Below the pieces are notes generated by a model that did not search any database, was not told the origin of the DNA, and saw nothing but the letters and a program-made list of their open reading frames with translations. The translations under genes and the position numbers were made by a program. Source: Pseudomonadota bacterium (lineage in GTDB: Bacteria > Pseudomonadota > Gammaproteobacteria > UBA5335). From it: 64,000 nt of DNA. Of the stretch, positions 38,356-48,278 are shown one piece after another; positions within the stretch are counted from its first letter, which is position 1; every line of letters starts with the position of its first letter. Location: NCBI GenBank assembly GCA_034189865.1, contig JAXHTV010000010.1, forward strand, positions 41,834-105,833. Direction: 5' to 3'.

Positions 38356-39729
38356 ATGAGCATACCGTCTGACGAGTTCGCTGCCGCGCGTATTCCGCCT
38401 CACTCTCGCGAGGCGGAGCAGGCAGTCTTGGGCGGACTGCTGATCGACAGTGCCCGCTGGGACGAAGTGGGCGACATACTCGGCGAAGGCGACTTTTATT
38501 TTAACGAGCATGGCCTGATCTTCCGTGCGTTGGCGGAACTGGCGGCGAAGCACGAGCCGATCGACGTTATCACGGTATCGGATCACCTGAAGGCGACCAA
38601 CCAGCTTGAAAGTGTTGGCGGGTTGGCCTACTTGGGGATGCTCGCGAAAGATACGCCCAGTGCCGCGAATATCAAGGCCTATGGCCAGATCGTCCGAACC
38701 CGGTCCGTTCTTCGCATGATGATTCGCGTTGGCACGGATATCTGCGAAAGCGCTTACGACTCCAAAGGACGGGATATCGTTCAGCTGGTGGACGAGGCCG
38801 AGCGATGGGTGTTTGGTATCGCCGAAACGGGTATGCGGAGTCATCAAGGCTTCGTGTCCGTCAATGCACTTTTGGGTAAGGCCATCGACCGGATTGAGGA
38901 GCTCTTTCAATCCGATAGCCCGATCACGGGTCTAGCCTCCGGTCTGCATGAATTTGATGAAATGACCGCCGGTTTACAGCCCGGTGATCTCGTTATCGTC
39001 GCTGGACGCCCGTCGATGGGAAAGACCAGTTTTGCGATGAATATCGCTGAACATGCGGCGATTCGCGACAAAGTTCCCACCGCCATCTTCAGTATGGAAA
39101 TGCCGGGCGAGCAACTGGCCATGCGTATGATCTCCTCCTTGGGCCGGATCGATCAGAGCAAACTCCGGACCGGTCGATTGAGTGACAGTGATTGGCCCAG
39201 AATCACCTCGGCTACGGCTTTGATGGCTGACGCGCCATTGTTTATTGATGATTCGCCAGCGTTGTCTCCCGCGGAAGTTCGCGCCCGGGCGCGGCGGCTT
39301 AAACGTGAGCATGGTCTGGGATTGATCGTTATCGATTATCTGCAGTTGATGCAAATTGGCAGCGCGTCGGAGAACCGTGCCACAGAGATCGCGGAAATAT
39401 CACGGAACTTGAAGGCCTTGGCCAAAGAGCTTCACGTACCGGTCATCGCGCTATCACAGCTGAACCGCAACCTAGAGCAACGCCCCAACAAACGACCCGT
39501 CATGTCGGATCTCCGGGAGTCGGGAGGTATCGAACAGGATGCGGACGTGATTACCTTCATCTATCGCGACGAGGTCTATAACCCCGATAGCCCTGACAAA
39601 GGCACCGCGGAGATAATTATCGCCAAGCAGCGAAATGGCCCTACAGGCACGGCCCGGTTAACCTTCCTGGGCCAATACACGCGTTTCGAGAACTTCTTGC
39701 CCGAATCTTCCAATGAGGCCTTTGCGTGA
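38356..39729 (+). CDS. dnaB: Replicative DNA helicase DnaB
   Basis: A 457-residue hexameric replication fork helicase. The N-terminal domain has PPHSREAEQAVLGGLL (about residues 16-31). The RecA-like C-terminal domain has Walker A in AGRPSMGKTSFAMNIA (about 217-232), ITSATALMADAPLFIDD, Walker B-like LGLIVIDYLQLM (about 320-331), and ALSQLNRNLEQRPNKRP. No intein interrupts it. The stop overlaps alr (GTGA). Confidence 0.98.
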   Translation: MSIPSDEFAAARIPPHSREAEQAVLGGLLIDSARWDEVGDILGEGDFYFNEHGLIFRALAELAAKHEPIDVITVSDHLKATNQLESVGGLAYLGMLAKDTPSAANIKAYGQIVRTRSVLRMMIRVGTDICESAYDSKGRDIVQLVDEAERWVFGIAETGMRSHQGFVSVNALLGKAIDRIEELFQSDSPITGLASGLHEFDEMTAGLQPGDLVIVAGRPSMGKTSFAMNIAEHAAIRDKVPTAIFSMEMPGEQLAMRMISSLGRIDQSKLRTGRLSDSDWPRITSATALMADAPLFIDDSPALSPAEVRARARRLKREHGLGLIVIDYLQLMQIGSASENRATEIAEISRNLKALAKELHVPVIALSQLNRNLEQRPNKRPVMSDLRESGGIEQDADVITFIYRDEVYNPDSPDKGTAEIIIAKQRNGPTGTARLTFLGQYTRFENFLPESSNEAFA

Positions 39730-40814
39730 TCGGAGCCCCTTGGGCGACGATCGATTTGGCCGCCCTCCGCAACAACGTGGCGGTGGTTCGTCGTCACGCA
39801 CCTGACGCCCACATCATGGCCGTGGTTAAAGCGAATGCCTACGGCCATGGGGTTTCTGATGTCGTGGCCGCACTCACCGATGTCGATGCGCTGGCTGTCG
39901 CCCGTATCGACGAGGCCTTGGCGCTGCGCCAGCGTGGCGCAGAACAACCGATCGTCATACTGGAGGGGGTTTTTACCACCGATGACGTGGCATTGGCCCA
40001 CAAGAATCAACTGGATCTGGTGATTCACGGCCGTGAGCAACTAGCGCTTCTGGCAGACGCGCATCCAACCGTACCGCCACGTCTGTGGATCAAAGTCGAT
40101 ACCGGCATGCACCGCTTGGGTTTCAATGCGGGAGAGGTTTGCGAGGCGGTACGCCGGGTACGGCAAATTTCAGGTACGGGCACCGTCGTGGGTTTGATGT
40201 CCCACTTGGCGGATGCCGAAGCGCCCGATTCTGCTGACACGATTCGTCAGATTTCTGATTTTCGCGAGCTGACTCGCAGCCACGACGGTCCGGCAAGTCT
40301 CGCAAATTCGGCCGGTGTGTTGTGTTGGCCGGACGCTCGTTTCGATTGGGTTCGCCCCGGCATCATGTTATACGGCGCGTCTCCCCGTGGTCCCGACCAT
40401 GCGGACAAGTTGGGTTTGCAACCGGTGATGCGGTTCCAGACCACCTTGGTTGCAACCCGGGAAATATCTCGTGGAGAAGGCGTTGGATATGGTTTCTCCT
40501 GGCGAGCGTATCGCCGCACCCGAATTGGTGTGGCAGCCGCCGGCTACGCAGATGGTTATCCGCGCCACGTTCCTTCGGGCACCCCGGTTTTGGTTGGTGA
40601 CCGTCACGTTCCGATCGTTGGGCGAGTATCGATGGATTTAATGACCGTGGATCTCGGACCTGATGGTCCCGAAAAACTCGGAGATGTGGTCACGCTGTGG
40701 GGCGATGAAGCACTTCGGGTTGAGACCATAGCTGACCATGCCGGGACCATCAGCTACGAACTATTGTCTCGTGTGACCCAACGGGTGAAGTTGATTCCCG
40801 TTGGTGGGGACTGA
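39726..40814 (+). CDS. alr: Alanine racemase
   Basis: A 362-residue PLP enzyme that makes D-alanine for peptidoglycan. The PLP lysine is in IMAVVKANAYGHGV (Lys at about residue 36), followed by LWIKVDTGMHRLGF (about 119-132), the catalytic tyrosine region GYGFSWRAYRRTRIGV (about 253-268), and GRVSMDLMTVDLG (about 300-312). The GTG start overlaps the dnaB stop. Biosynthetic (Alr) versus catabolic (DadX) cannot be told from sequence, but the context matches Alr. Confidence 0.96.
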   Translation: MIGAPWATIDLAALRNNVAVVRRHAPDAHIMAVVKANAYGHGVSDVVAALTDVDALAVARIDEALALRQRGAEQPIVILEGVFTTDDVALAHKNQLDLVIHGREQLALLADAHPTVPPRLWIKVDTGMHRLGFNAGEVCEAVRRVRQISGTGTVVGLMSHLADAEAPDSADTIRQISDFRELTRSHDGPASLANSAGVLCWPDARFDWVRPGIMLYGASPRGPDHADKLGLQPVMRFQTTLVATREISRGEGVGYGFSWRAYRRTRIGVAAAGYADGYPRHVPSGTPVLVGDRHVPIVGRVSMDLMTVDLGPDGPEKLGDVVTLWGDEALRVETIADHAGTISYELLSRVTQRVKLIPVGGD

Positions 40815-40830
40815 GTTAATCGTAACCGAA

Positions 40831-40868
40831 GGGTTTTCCCGCTGTTCTGTTACGAGGCGGGAAAACCC
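40831..40868. terminator. Terminator-like hairpin between alr and ilvD
   Basis: Perfect 12-base arms GGGTTTTCCCGC (40831-40842) and GCGGGAAAACCC (40857-40868) enclose a 14-base loop, between two convergent genes. There is no long T-run outside the stem on either strand, so efficiency is uncertain, but the symmetric position suggests it serves both genes. Confidence 0.65.
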
Positions 40869-40887
40869 TAGTTTCTAGCGTCGGCTC

Positions 40888-42558
40888 TTAGGTGACTGCG
40901 CCCCGGCTGGCGCTCGAGACCAATTTGGCGTACTTGGCCAAGACACCTTTCTTCGGCGTATTGCCGGGCGGCTCCCAGGCTTGTCTTCGCTTCTCAAGTT
41001 CGATGTCCGGTACGTGCAATTGCAGGATTTGTTCGTCGGCGTCAATCGAAATCGTATCGCCTTCTTCCACCAAGGCGATTGCGCCCCCAACGGCCGCTTC
41101 CGGCGCGACGTGTCCGACTACCATTCCGTAGGTTCCACCGGAGAATCGTCCGTCGGTGATCAGGCCGACTTTGTCGCCCAGGCCGGCGCCGATAATGGCC
41201 GAAGTGGGGGAGAGCATCTCCCGCATACCGGGTCCACCTTTGGGCCCCTCATAGCGAATTACCACGATGTCCCCGGCGCGGATTTTGTTGTCCAGGATGG
41301 CCTGCATGGCCATCTCTTCAGAATCGAAGACGCGAGCCGGACCCTGAATTTTGCGTTGTTTGATACCGGACACTTTGGCGACAGCACCTTCTTCGGCCAG
41401 GTTGCCCTTGAGGATGGCCAGATGGCCTTCCGGGTAGACCGGATCATGCCAAGGGCGGATAACCGATTGCGACGGGTCGGGCTCAGCGGATACACCCTCA
41501 AGCAAGTCCTCGATTTTCAAGCCCGTCACGCTCAATGCGTCGCCATGAAGTAAGCCGTGATCCAGCAGCATTCTCATGATTTGTGGGACCCCTCCCGCAC
41601 GATGGAAGTCCACCGTGACATAGCGACCCGATGGCTTCAGATCGCACAGGACCGGTACCTTGCGACGGATTGTCTCAAAGTCGTCGATACTCAGTGGAAC
41701 CTCGGCGGCCTCGGCGATGGCCAACAGATGCAATACGGCATTCGTAGATCCCCCGATTGCCATGACCACCGCGATTGCGTTTTCGAACGCTTTGCGCGTC
41801 AGGATGTCGCGAGGGCGAATACCTTTCGCTACCGCTTCAGCCAGTACACGGGCGGATTCGGCTGTACTGATTACTTTTTCTTCGTCTTCAGCAGCCATGG
41901 TGGATGACCTGGGCAAGCTCATACCCATGGCTTCGAAAGCCGATGACATGGTATTGGCGGTATACATGCCGCCACAGGATCCCGCGCCCGGACAAGCGCG
42001 CCGTTCGACTTGCAGTAACTCTTCTTCGTCGATTTTGTGGGCCGTGTAGGCCCCAACGGCTTCGAAGGCACTCACGATGGTGAGATCCTGGCCCTTATAG
42101 TGCCCGGGTTTGATGGTCCCGCCGTAGACGAACACCGCCGGAATGTTAAGCCGCGCGATCGCGATCATGGCGCCCGGCATGTTTTTGTCACAGCCGCCGA
42201 TGGCCAATACACCGTCCATGCTTTGACCGTTGCATACGGTTTCAATTGAGTCGGCAATCACTTCCCGCGACACGAGAGAATATCGCATGCCTGGCGTACC
42301 CATCGAAATGCCGTCGCTGATGGTAATGGTGCCGAATATTTGCGGCATGGCGCCGGCATCTCGTAATGCCTTTTCGGAACTTTCGGCCAGTGCGTTTAGA
42401 CCAACATTGCATGGAGTGATGGTGCTGAAACCGTTGGCGATGCCGATAATAGGTTTAGAGAAGTCCTCATCCTGAAATCCCACGGCCCGAAGCATGGCCC
42501 GATTGGGGGAGCGCTGCGGACCCTCAGTGATAACGCGACTTCTTTCGTTGGATGACAT
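40888..42558 (-). CDS. ilvD: Dihydroxy-acid dehydratase
   Basis: A 556-residue iron-sulfur enzyme of isoleucine and valine synthesis; its valine-pathway product 2-ketoisovalerate is also the PanB substrate. Signatures present are [14 protein letters not shown] (about residues 118-131, with cluster Cys), [19 protein letters not shown] (about 187-205, with cluster Cys), and the C-terminal [20 protein letters not shown] (about 463-482). The length matches the approximately 560-residue ILVD form rather than the 610-residue E. coli form. Confidence 0.96.
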   Translation of the reverse strand: MSSNERSRVITEGPQRSPNRAMLRAVGFQDEDFSKPIIGIANGFSTITPCNVGLNALAESSEKALRDAGAMPQIFGTITISDGISMGTPGMRYSLVSREVIADSIETVCNGQSMDGVLAIGGCDKNMPGAMIAIARLNIPAVFVYGGTIKPGHYKGQDLTIVSAFEAVGAYTAHKIDEEELLQVERRACPGAGSCGGMYTANTMSSAFEAMGMSLPRSSTMAAEDEEKVISTAESARVLAEAVAKGIRPRDILTRKAFENAIAVVMAIGGSTNAVLHLLAIAEAAEVPLSIDDFETIRRKVPVLCDLKPSGRYVTVDFHRAGGVPQIMRMLLDHGLLHGDALSVTGLKIEDLLEGVSAEPDPSQSVIRPWHDPVYPEGHLAILKGNLAEEGAVAKVSGIKQRKIQGPARVFDSEEMAMQAILDNKIRAGDIVVIRYEGPKGGPGMREMLSPTSAIIGAGLGDKVGLITDGRFSGGTYGMVVGHVAPEAAVGGAIALVEEGDTISIDADEQILQLHVPDIELEKRRQAWEPPGNTPKKGVLAKYAKLVSSASRGAVT

Positions 42559-42696
42559 GTAGAGACCTCGATTTTTTTGTCGGGGCAGTTTTCAGCGAAC
42601 GAACGATTGTACCGAAACTTTCCGTTCAGATGCCACGGTCCGCCATCGTAACCTTTGACCGAAATCGTGCTTAATACGCGAATCGATAAAAAACAG

Positions 42697-42724
42697 TTGT
42701 TTACAATTCGTTGTTAAGTAGAAT
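42697..42724 (+). promoter_or_regulatory. Possible promoter for the OmpW-like gene
   Basis: TTGTTT (42697-42702) and TAGAAT (42719-42724) are separated by 16 bases in AT-rich sequence, about 100 bases upstream of the chosen start of the 42823 gene. Confidence 0.4.
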
Positions 42725-42822
42725 GTTTAAGTATGGATCGATTGAATCTCTAGATAAAAATGACCTCGTTGATACGGCGACTTTACGATTGGTGTTCTAC
42801 TCGCGCGTTTGCGGGTTTCGCT

Positions 42823-43614
42823 ATGCAACCAGGGAAAACGCGTTTCGCACTACCGCTCGCTGTATTGATCCTATTATCTCCAAGTTCCGTCGCCGCAACA
42901 CAGACTGACGATTCCAGGGAGTGGCGGGGGGCGACTGACGCGCAATGGATGTTTTCGCCGCTGCCTTCGGGCGCCCCCTGCCGGCCTCTGGGGGCGTTCC
43001 CCGCTCGGTTTTCAATGGCGCTTGTGGAGGATGCCCACGGCAACGGGAGTTCGTTGTGTCTCCGACCTCAGCGCGATTTCGGTTCTGCCTCGACACACCA
43101 CCAAATAGTGCCTGCAGCAGAACTGAACGTCATGGACAGGGTCGGCGCTTTGCCAGGCGATTTGAATTTAGCCCGTAATGTACTCAGGCCGTTCGAAGAT
43201 CGCAGAAGCGAGGTGGAATTGCTCTCCTTAGTCCATTTGCCAGATCTGGAATTGACGCCCGCCAGGGGGCTTCGTTCCTATATGAGTGCGGCCATTGCTT
43301 ACTTGCACACTATTGACGTGAGGAAGGCGCTCGCAACGCCGGAGCGCTATCGCGGTCAGCGTGAATCGGAATGGGCCATGGACACTCTGAAAGATCAAAG
43401 GTTGCTTGGGTTTATGGGTAACGCTGGTGTCGAGTTGTCCGTCAATCGTCGGTGGGCTTTTCAGCTTGATGTGATGTATTTGAATGTTGACATTGGTCCG
43501 AATTTGTTGGAAGTGGCGGAGAGGGCAACGAATCTCGCGGTGGGTGTGCAAGATTTTCTAAAGGACGGCGACGAGTCCTGGGTGTATTCGATTCGCTTCG
43601 GTCGCCGATTCTGA
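42823..43614 (+). CDS. Diverged OmpW-like outer membrane protein
   Basis: A 263-residue secreted protein whose C-terminal two thirds align by eye with the OmpW protein encoded next to it. Both have a GxxxNAG segment (LLGFMGNAGVELSV here, ELGYVFNAGIDIDV there), a W-x-x-x-x-DVxY strand, and a C-terminal WVY-x-x-x-x-GRxF end with the terminal Phe of outer-membrane barrels. The N-terminal third does not look like OmpW. A signal peptide starts at Met 42823 (FALPLAVLILLSPSSVAA); an upstream ATG at 42760 would extend the N-region. Neither start has a good Shine-Dalgarno. It may be a functional divergent porin or a decaying copy. Confidence 0.65.
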   Translation: MQPGKTRFALPLAVLILLSPSSVAATQTDDSREWRGATDAQWMFSPLPSGAPCRPLGAFPARFSMALVEDAHGNGSSLCLRPQRDFGSASTHHQIVPAAELNVMDRVGALPGDLNLARNVLRPFEDRRSEVELLSLVHLPDLELTPARGLRSYMSAAIAYLHTIDVRKALATPERYRGQRESEWAMDTLKDQRLLGFMGNAGVELSVNRRWAFQLDVMYLNVDIGPNLLEVAERATNLAVGVQDFLKDGDESWVYSIRFGRRF

Positions 43615-43891
43615 TCTTTTTGCTCATTGCGCCCACTCGGTTGCCAACGGACAGGCGTGAGCGCGAAGCTGTCGTGAGTCCAATAGTTTATAGTTTCAGC
43701 TAACAAAAACGTATGGTTGCTCTTGGAGCGGTCTATTTTTATTCAATAACACTCATTTCGCCCCCGGATTAGCCGATAAACCGAGCGCCGTATGAGCGGG
43801 TTGCTTGTCGGCGTTGCGAACAGCTGCTGGTGAATTGGACGAAATGGTTTTTGTGATCCCTGATGTGATGAAAAAACTGATGAGGTTAGAA

Positions 43892-44788
43892 ATGCTTGGT
43901 GCAAAACTAGGGTTTTCCAAATGGCGTTTGCCGGCAATGTGCGTTGCGTTGACGTTTTTTATAGCTATTCCCGTCGCTGCGGAGGAGGGTAAGCTCGAAT
44001 CGACGTGGCGTTCCTGGACTGGTGAGGCACTGAACTGTCTGCACTGCAATGGTTGGTATGTGGAATTTGGCGTGACCCGTTTTGTCCCCAATGTTGACAG
44101 CACCGAGCTGACCTTCGTGGAAGACAGTACGGCGCCGATCGTGGGTACCGTGCTTCCGGCGGGGCCGTTCGCGGGGTCTGCTGTTGACTTGGCGGCGTCG
44201 AACATCGCCACCATTAATCTGGGTTATATGTTCACGGAGCACTTTGGAATTGAATCCATTCTCGGTATTCCCGCGCTGAAGTTCGACTTCATCCCCGAGG
44301 GAACGTTAACAACCGATCCCTTAGTCAAGGTTGCCATTCCACCCGTTGCCGATGTTCAGGTTGGCCCTTTCACTAGTAAGATTGGAGAAGTCAAAGCCCT
44401 GCCGATCACGCTGAAAGGCGTTTACTACCCATTTCCGACCAGTCGGGTCCGTCCTTATGCCGGGCTGGGTTTGAGCTACACCATTACCTACGATGAAAAG
44501 ATTACCAATCCGGGATTGTGGACGAACCCCAACGATCCGAGTACGGCGCCCACATTAGAAACCAGCGATGAGCTTGGCTACGTATTCAACGCCGGTATCG
44601 ACATCGACGTGAGTCCCAAGTGGTACGTGGTATTCGATGTGTCGTACGTCAAACTGTCCTTCGACAATACGATCAGCGACACGATTGTTGATGGTGGTAT
44701 CGTCGGCGTCCTGCCCGGATCGGATTCCACCATCGAGGTGGATGCGGATCCTTGGGTCTATACGGTGGGTCTAGGCCGCGTGTTCTGA
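43892..44788 (+). CDS. OmpW family outer membrane protein
   Basis: A 298-residue eight-stranded beta-barrel of the OmpW family, proposed to pass small hydrophobic molecules. A signal peptide runs to PVAAEE (about residue 32). The barrel shows GWYVEFGVTRFVP, INLGYMFTEHFGIESILG (about 107-124), PITLKGVYYPFPTSRVRPYAG (in parts, about 171-191), LGLSYTITY and the terminal WVYTVGLGRVF. It is longer than E. coli OmpW (212), mainly because of extended loops. An unusual CLHC pair lies just after the signal peptide. ATG at 43892 has the Shine-Dalgarno gagg 6 bases upstream; in-frame ATGs at 43868 and earlier are alternatives. Confidence 0.88.
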   Translation: MLGAKLGFSKWRLPAMCVALTFFIAIPVAAEEGKLESTWRSWTGEALNCLHCNGWYVEFGVTRFVPNVDSTELTFVEDSTAPIVGTVLPAGPFAGSAVDLAASNIATINLGYMFTEHFGIESILGIPALKFDFIPEGTLTTDPLVKVAIPPVADVQVGPFTSKIGEVKALPITLKGVYYPFPTSRVRPYAGLGLSYTITYDEKITNPGLWTNPNDPSTAPTLETSDELGYVFNAGIDIDVSPKWYVVFDVSYVKLSFDNTISDTIVDGGIVGVLPGSDSTIEVDADPWVYTVGLGRVF

Positions 44789-44853
44789 CCCGCGAGCTGC
44801 TAAGCTTTTAGTTGTTGGTTGTTCTGGCGATTCGACGACCAACCGATTGAATT

Positions 44854-44885
44854 AAAAAAGTCCCCGCCGAAACGGGGGCTTTTTT
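44854..44885. terminator. Bidirectional rho-independent terminator after ompW
   Basis: AAAAAAGTCCCCG (from 44854) pairs with CGGGGGCTTTTTT (to 44885), one T-G wobble, 6-base loop. The A and T runs are placed for termination in both directions, but rsmJ ends 166 bases away, so its main client is the OmpW gene. Confidence 0.85.
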
Positions 44886-45050
44886 ATGGGATGCCCCGGT
44901 GGAAATTTTGGGATTTGGCGTGCTTGGGGTTTTCGTACGGACAGGCGTCGCCAAATGGTCGATAGATTTAGTGAGTTAGGTTGGCCCGGCGAAGTCGGAA
45001 CGATGGTTTTCTAAGGCGCTTTTCGAGCGTGGAACGATTGGCTAACGGCG

Positions 45051-45851
45051 CTAGGAGTTGGGCGTAACGTAGATGTCGAAGCGGATTTGCCGGCCCTTGA
45101 GTTGACTCGACGGTATGCCGCCCGAGAGGATGGGGGCTTTGAGTGGGCGTTTGACCACCGTTCTTTTGGTCGCTTTGGCGCGGGCGATTTGTAGCAGTTG
45201 AGAGGCGTCGTGCTCGTTCGGCGCACTTAACATGCGCAAGTACTGCATGTCCTTGCGAGGGAGGCTTCTTTTATCGACGGAAGGATACATCGGATCGATG
45301 TAAATGACGTCAGGTCGCTCCGCATCACTCAGCTCTGTAATCCAGCGTTCTGAGTCGGACGGGACAGTGCGTAGCCGATTGGCCAGAACTGAGAGATCGG
45401 GATTTTGCCTCGCTCGTTCGACGGCATCATCCAACATCGCGGACACGATGGGGGATTTCTCAATCAATGTAACGTGGCATCCCAGTTGGGCCATGACGAT
45501 AGCGTCACGTCCCCAGCCGGCGGTCGCATCGATCACCTGGATAGGACCGGTCTGGCCGCGGGGGAGCACGGCACGGGCAAGGATTTCAGAGCGCAGCGAT
45601 GCTTGTGCACGACGGTATTTTGCGGCGGAATTTGCGAAGTCTATCGTGAAAGAACCGAGTTTGCCGGAAGGGTCCTGCAGCTGGAGAGGGCCGGCGTCTA
45701 CCACCAGTATGAGCTCGTAAGCGTCGGCTGCATCCTGTGTAATCACCGGTAGTCCTAACGCGGAGGACAACCGCTGCGCGGCCGCAGACTGATCGGGATT
45801 GGATTGGACAATCCCGATGTTTCGGGGGTGATGATTATCTCCGGAATTCAT
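45051..45851 (-). CDS. rsmJ: 16S rRNA (guanine(1516)-N2)-methyltransferase
   Basis: A 266-residue SAM-dependent methyltransferase (YhiQ family). The SAM site is IDATAGWGRDAIVMAQLGCHVTLIEKSP (in parts, about residues 106-133), and the catalytic region is VIYIDPMYPSVDKRSL (about 181-196), with the NPPY-type motif as DPMYP. The C-terminal VKRPLKAPIL and FDIYV are also typical. Confidence 0.94.
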   Translation of the reverse strand: MNSGDNHHPRNIGIVQSNPDQSAAAQRLSSALGLPVITQDAADAYELILVVDAGPLQLQDPSGKLGSFTIDFANSAAKYRRAQASLRSEILARAVLPRGQTGPIQVIDATAGWGRDAIVMAQLGCHVTLIEKSPIVSAMLDDAVERARQNPDLSVLANRLRTVPSDSERWITELSDAERPDVIYIDPMYPSVDKRSLPRKDMQYLRMLSAPNEHDASQLLQIARAKATKRTVVKRPLKAPILSGGIPSSQLKGRQIRFDIYVTPNS

Positions 45852-45964
45852 GTGCTTATATTACCAGCGTCGATCGGGTATCGTCTGGTTGGGCTGTCAT
45901 GTAGACTTAATCTAACGGTCGGGCTAGAACTGCGTTGAATGAATCCGCATAGGTAGAGGTACCC

Positions 45965-46882
45965 ATGGAGAGAGCGATCTTGCAGAAACACCAATCTGTT
46001 CCTGGTGTCGTATGGTCGTACCCGATCGGGCCTGAGCTGTATCTTCGCGGGCGCGAGTACATCCGTGGCCACGAGTCACTGATTCATTTCGTGCATGGCA
46101 ATGGCTTTTGCGGCATGACTTACTGGCCGGTGTTTCGGCAGCTGAGCGAGTTCTTCGACATTTGTTTTCACGACACGCAGGGACATGGCGACAGCGACGA
46201 TGGTGATCGTTTCCCAGGCTGGAATTTGACCGCGGAGCGCATGGCCCAAGTTGTTCACTACCGTCGACGTGGCTGGGGCAATAGGCGTATCGTGGGCTGC
46301 GGGCATAGTTTTGGTGGGGTGTTGACCTTACTGGCGGCTGCCCGATATCCCGGTATGTTCGATGCCGTTATCCTGCTTGATCCGGTGTTATTCCCGCGCT
46401 CCGCTGGCGGCTTGGTGGCCTTTTCCTACTACTCGGGTTTGAGCCATATCAGTCCATTGGCATTGCAAGCCAGGAAGCGGACGCGGTATTGGCCCGATGC
46501 AGCTCATGCCTGGGACTATTTTTATCAGCGCGGTATTTTTAAAGGCTGGTCCGATGGTGCCTTGCAGTGCTATCTGGAATACGCGTTGCACCACCACGAA
46601 GACGGCAGTGTAACCCTGAAATGTCCCCCATGGATGGAAGCGCAGATATTCGCGGGCTTTCCTCGGGGGTTATGGAACGCTGTCAAGGATGTTTCTTGTC
46701 CCGTTCACATTTTCTACGGTCGACGGACGTATCCTTTCATTCCGCCCAGTGTTCGCACAGCGGCACGAGTTAACGATATGGTTTCGTACGCGGAAGTGTC
46801 TGGAGGCCATTGTTTTATGCAGGAAGAACCTGGGCCCACAGCGGAACGGATGCTGACCTGGCTGCAAAAGCAAGGCTTCTAA
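45965..46882 (+). CDS. Alpha/beta hydrolase
   Basis: A 305-residue hydrolase of the alpha/beta fold. The oxyanion-hole region is LIHFVHGNGFCGMTYWPVF (about residues 40-58), the acid strand CFHDTQGHGDSD (about 70-81), and the nucleophile elbow GCGHSFGGVLTLLAAARYP with Ser in GHSFGG (about 117-135). A catalytic His probably lies in VSGGHCFMQEEPG near the C-terminus (about 280). No signal peptide is evident. The substrate is unknown. Its stop codon directly abuts the convergent MFS gene. Confidence 0.88.
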   Translation: MERAILQKHQSVPGVVWSYPIGPELYLRGREYIRGHESLIHFVHGNGFCGMTYWPVFRQLSEFFDICFHDTQGHGDSDDGDRFPGWNLTAERMAQVVHYRRRGWGNRRIVGCGHSFGGVLTLLAAARYPGMFDAVILLDPVLFPRSAGGLVAFSYYSGLSHISPLALQARKRTRYWPDAAHAWDYFYQRGIFKGWSDGALQCYLEYALHHHEDGSVTLKCPPWMEAQIFAGFPRGLWNAVKDVSCPVHIFYGRRTYPFIPPSVRTAARVNDMVSYAEVSGGHCFMQEEPGPTAERMLTWLQKQGF

Positions 46883-48120
46883 CCCTGCTTTTTGCGGTCA
46901 ACGGGATGAGGGACAGACCAGTCTGTGACCTTCGGCCCCGTCGCCCAAATAAGAAGCGGTATCGACATCCACACAGCGATGCCGGCCAATAAAAACAAGT
47001 TTTCTAAAGCGATGACCTGAGTCAGATAGCCGAGCGTGACCTGAGAAATAATCATGCCCAGATTGAACCCACCGACAAAAATTGACATTCCCCGTCCATG
47101 CTCACCGGTGTTGAGCCGGTTAATCAAGAGGGCATTCATGGTCGGGTAGGACAAGGAGTGCCCCAACCCCATCAAAATCCCGCAGGCGATAAAAAGCGGT
47201 ATCGCATGAACCCAATACAGCAAGCCGACACCAGTTCCCATGGCGATAACGGATGGAATCAGCACCAAGCGCTTGTTTGGCAGATCCGGCACGTGTGAGA
47301 AGAACGCGCGGATGAGAATCGAGGTTACAGAGTAGGCAATAAACAGGGCGCTGACCAGTTGGATGCCGCGGTTGAGAGCATGCGGCTGAGAGAAAACCAT
47401 TATGGTGCCGAAGCCGAATCCCAACAGCAGCGTCGGCAACACCAGCAGATTAATCCCAGGGTCTTTGAGAATTCCACCGATACCACGGGTACTTCCAACT
47501 GGGTGGGCGATGTTTTTCTTTGACGGTCTATCCAGGCGACTCGCAAATGCCCATGCGCCTAAACAATAGGCGAAGGCCATCAGAAAAACCATATTGTAGG
47601 ACCAAGTGTGAGCGACCCATTCGGCGATACTGGGAGACAGTCCGTGGGTGACGAGTGTGGAAATTCCAAACAGTCCCAGGGCGCTGCCTCGCCGATGTGG
47701 TTCGACCAAATCGACAACTAAGGTCGATGAACAAACGAACCAGAAAGAAAATGCCAAACCTTGAAGTCCGCGAAGCAGCAAGATTAATCCGCCCACGCGG
47801 TCGACAGCCAAAAAACCAAGGCATGTAAGACCTAAAATGGTGGCGCCCAACAACAGAAACGGACGCCGACCTAAGCGATCGGATAAGTTACCCACAAATG
47901 GCAGGGATGCGATGGCCAGGCCGCCATACGAGGCCATAACCCATCCGACTTGGGCTTCCGTCGCGCCCAGTTCGGTCACCATGTACTTCGGCAGCAGGAA
48001 AAACGTCGTAAATCCCATGAAAAAACTGACATTGGCGACCAGAAGGGTGGGGAATCCCGGAATCGCAAGCACCGAGGAAGCGCCAAGGGCTGACGTGTTG
48101 GGCTCGGTCGACGTCGACAT
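46879..48120 (-). CDS. MFS transporter
   Basis: A 413-residue major facilitator superfamily protein with about 12 hydrophobic segments. The motif A between helices 2 and 3 is GNLSDRLGRRPF (about residues 76-87). Helix pairs can be seen at LLVANVSFFMGFTTFFLL and VMASYGGLAIASLPFVG near the start, and IPLFIACGILMGLGHSL in the second half. The substrate cannot be inferred. The 3' end overlaps the end of the convergent alpha/beta hydrolase gene by 4 bases. Confidence 0.9.
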   Translation of the reverse strand: MSTSTEPNTSALGASSVLAIPGFPTLLVANVSFFMGFTTFFLLPKYMVTELGATEAQVGWVMASYGGLAIASLPFVGNLSDRLGRRPFLLLGATILGLTCLGFLAVDRVGGLILLLRGLQGLAFSFWFVCSSTLVVDLVEPHRRGSALGLFGISTLVTHGLSPSIAEWVAHTWSYNMVFLMAFAYCLGAWAFASRLDRPSKKNIAHPVGSTRGIGGILKDPGINLLVLPTLLLGFGFGTIMVFSQPHALNRGIQLVSALFIAYSVTSILIRAFFSHVPDLPNKRLVLIPSVIAMGTGVGLLYWVHAIPLFIACGILMGLGHSLSYPTMNALLINRLNTGEHGRGMSIFVGGFNLGMIISQVTLGYLTQVIALENLFLLAGIAVWMSIPLLIWATGPKVTDWSVPHPVDRKKQG

Positions 48121-48278
48121 GGTGGGGTAAAGTCTCTGGGGGGCAGAAGGTGTACTGACCAGCGAAAATAGGCGACAGTTTACCAGAGATATTTTGTCAA
48201 CGCTGAAGGTCGCGAGCCGGGTGAAGGGTATTTCATCACCCGTTCCGAGCCAATGTACCCACGGAGGAGAGGCCGTTC

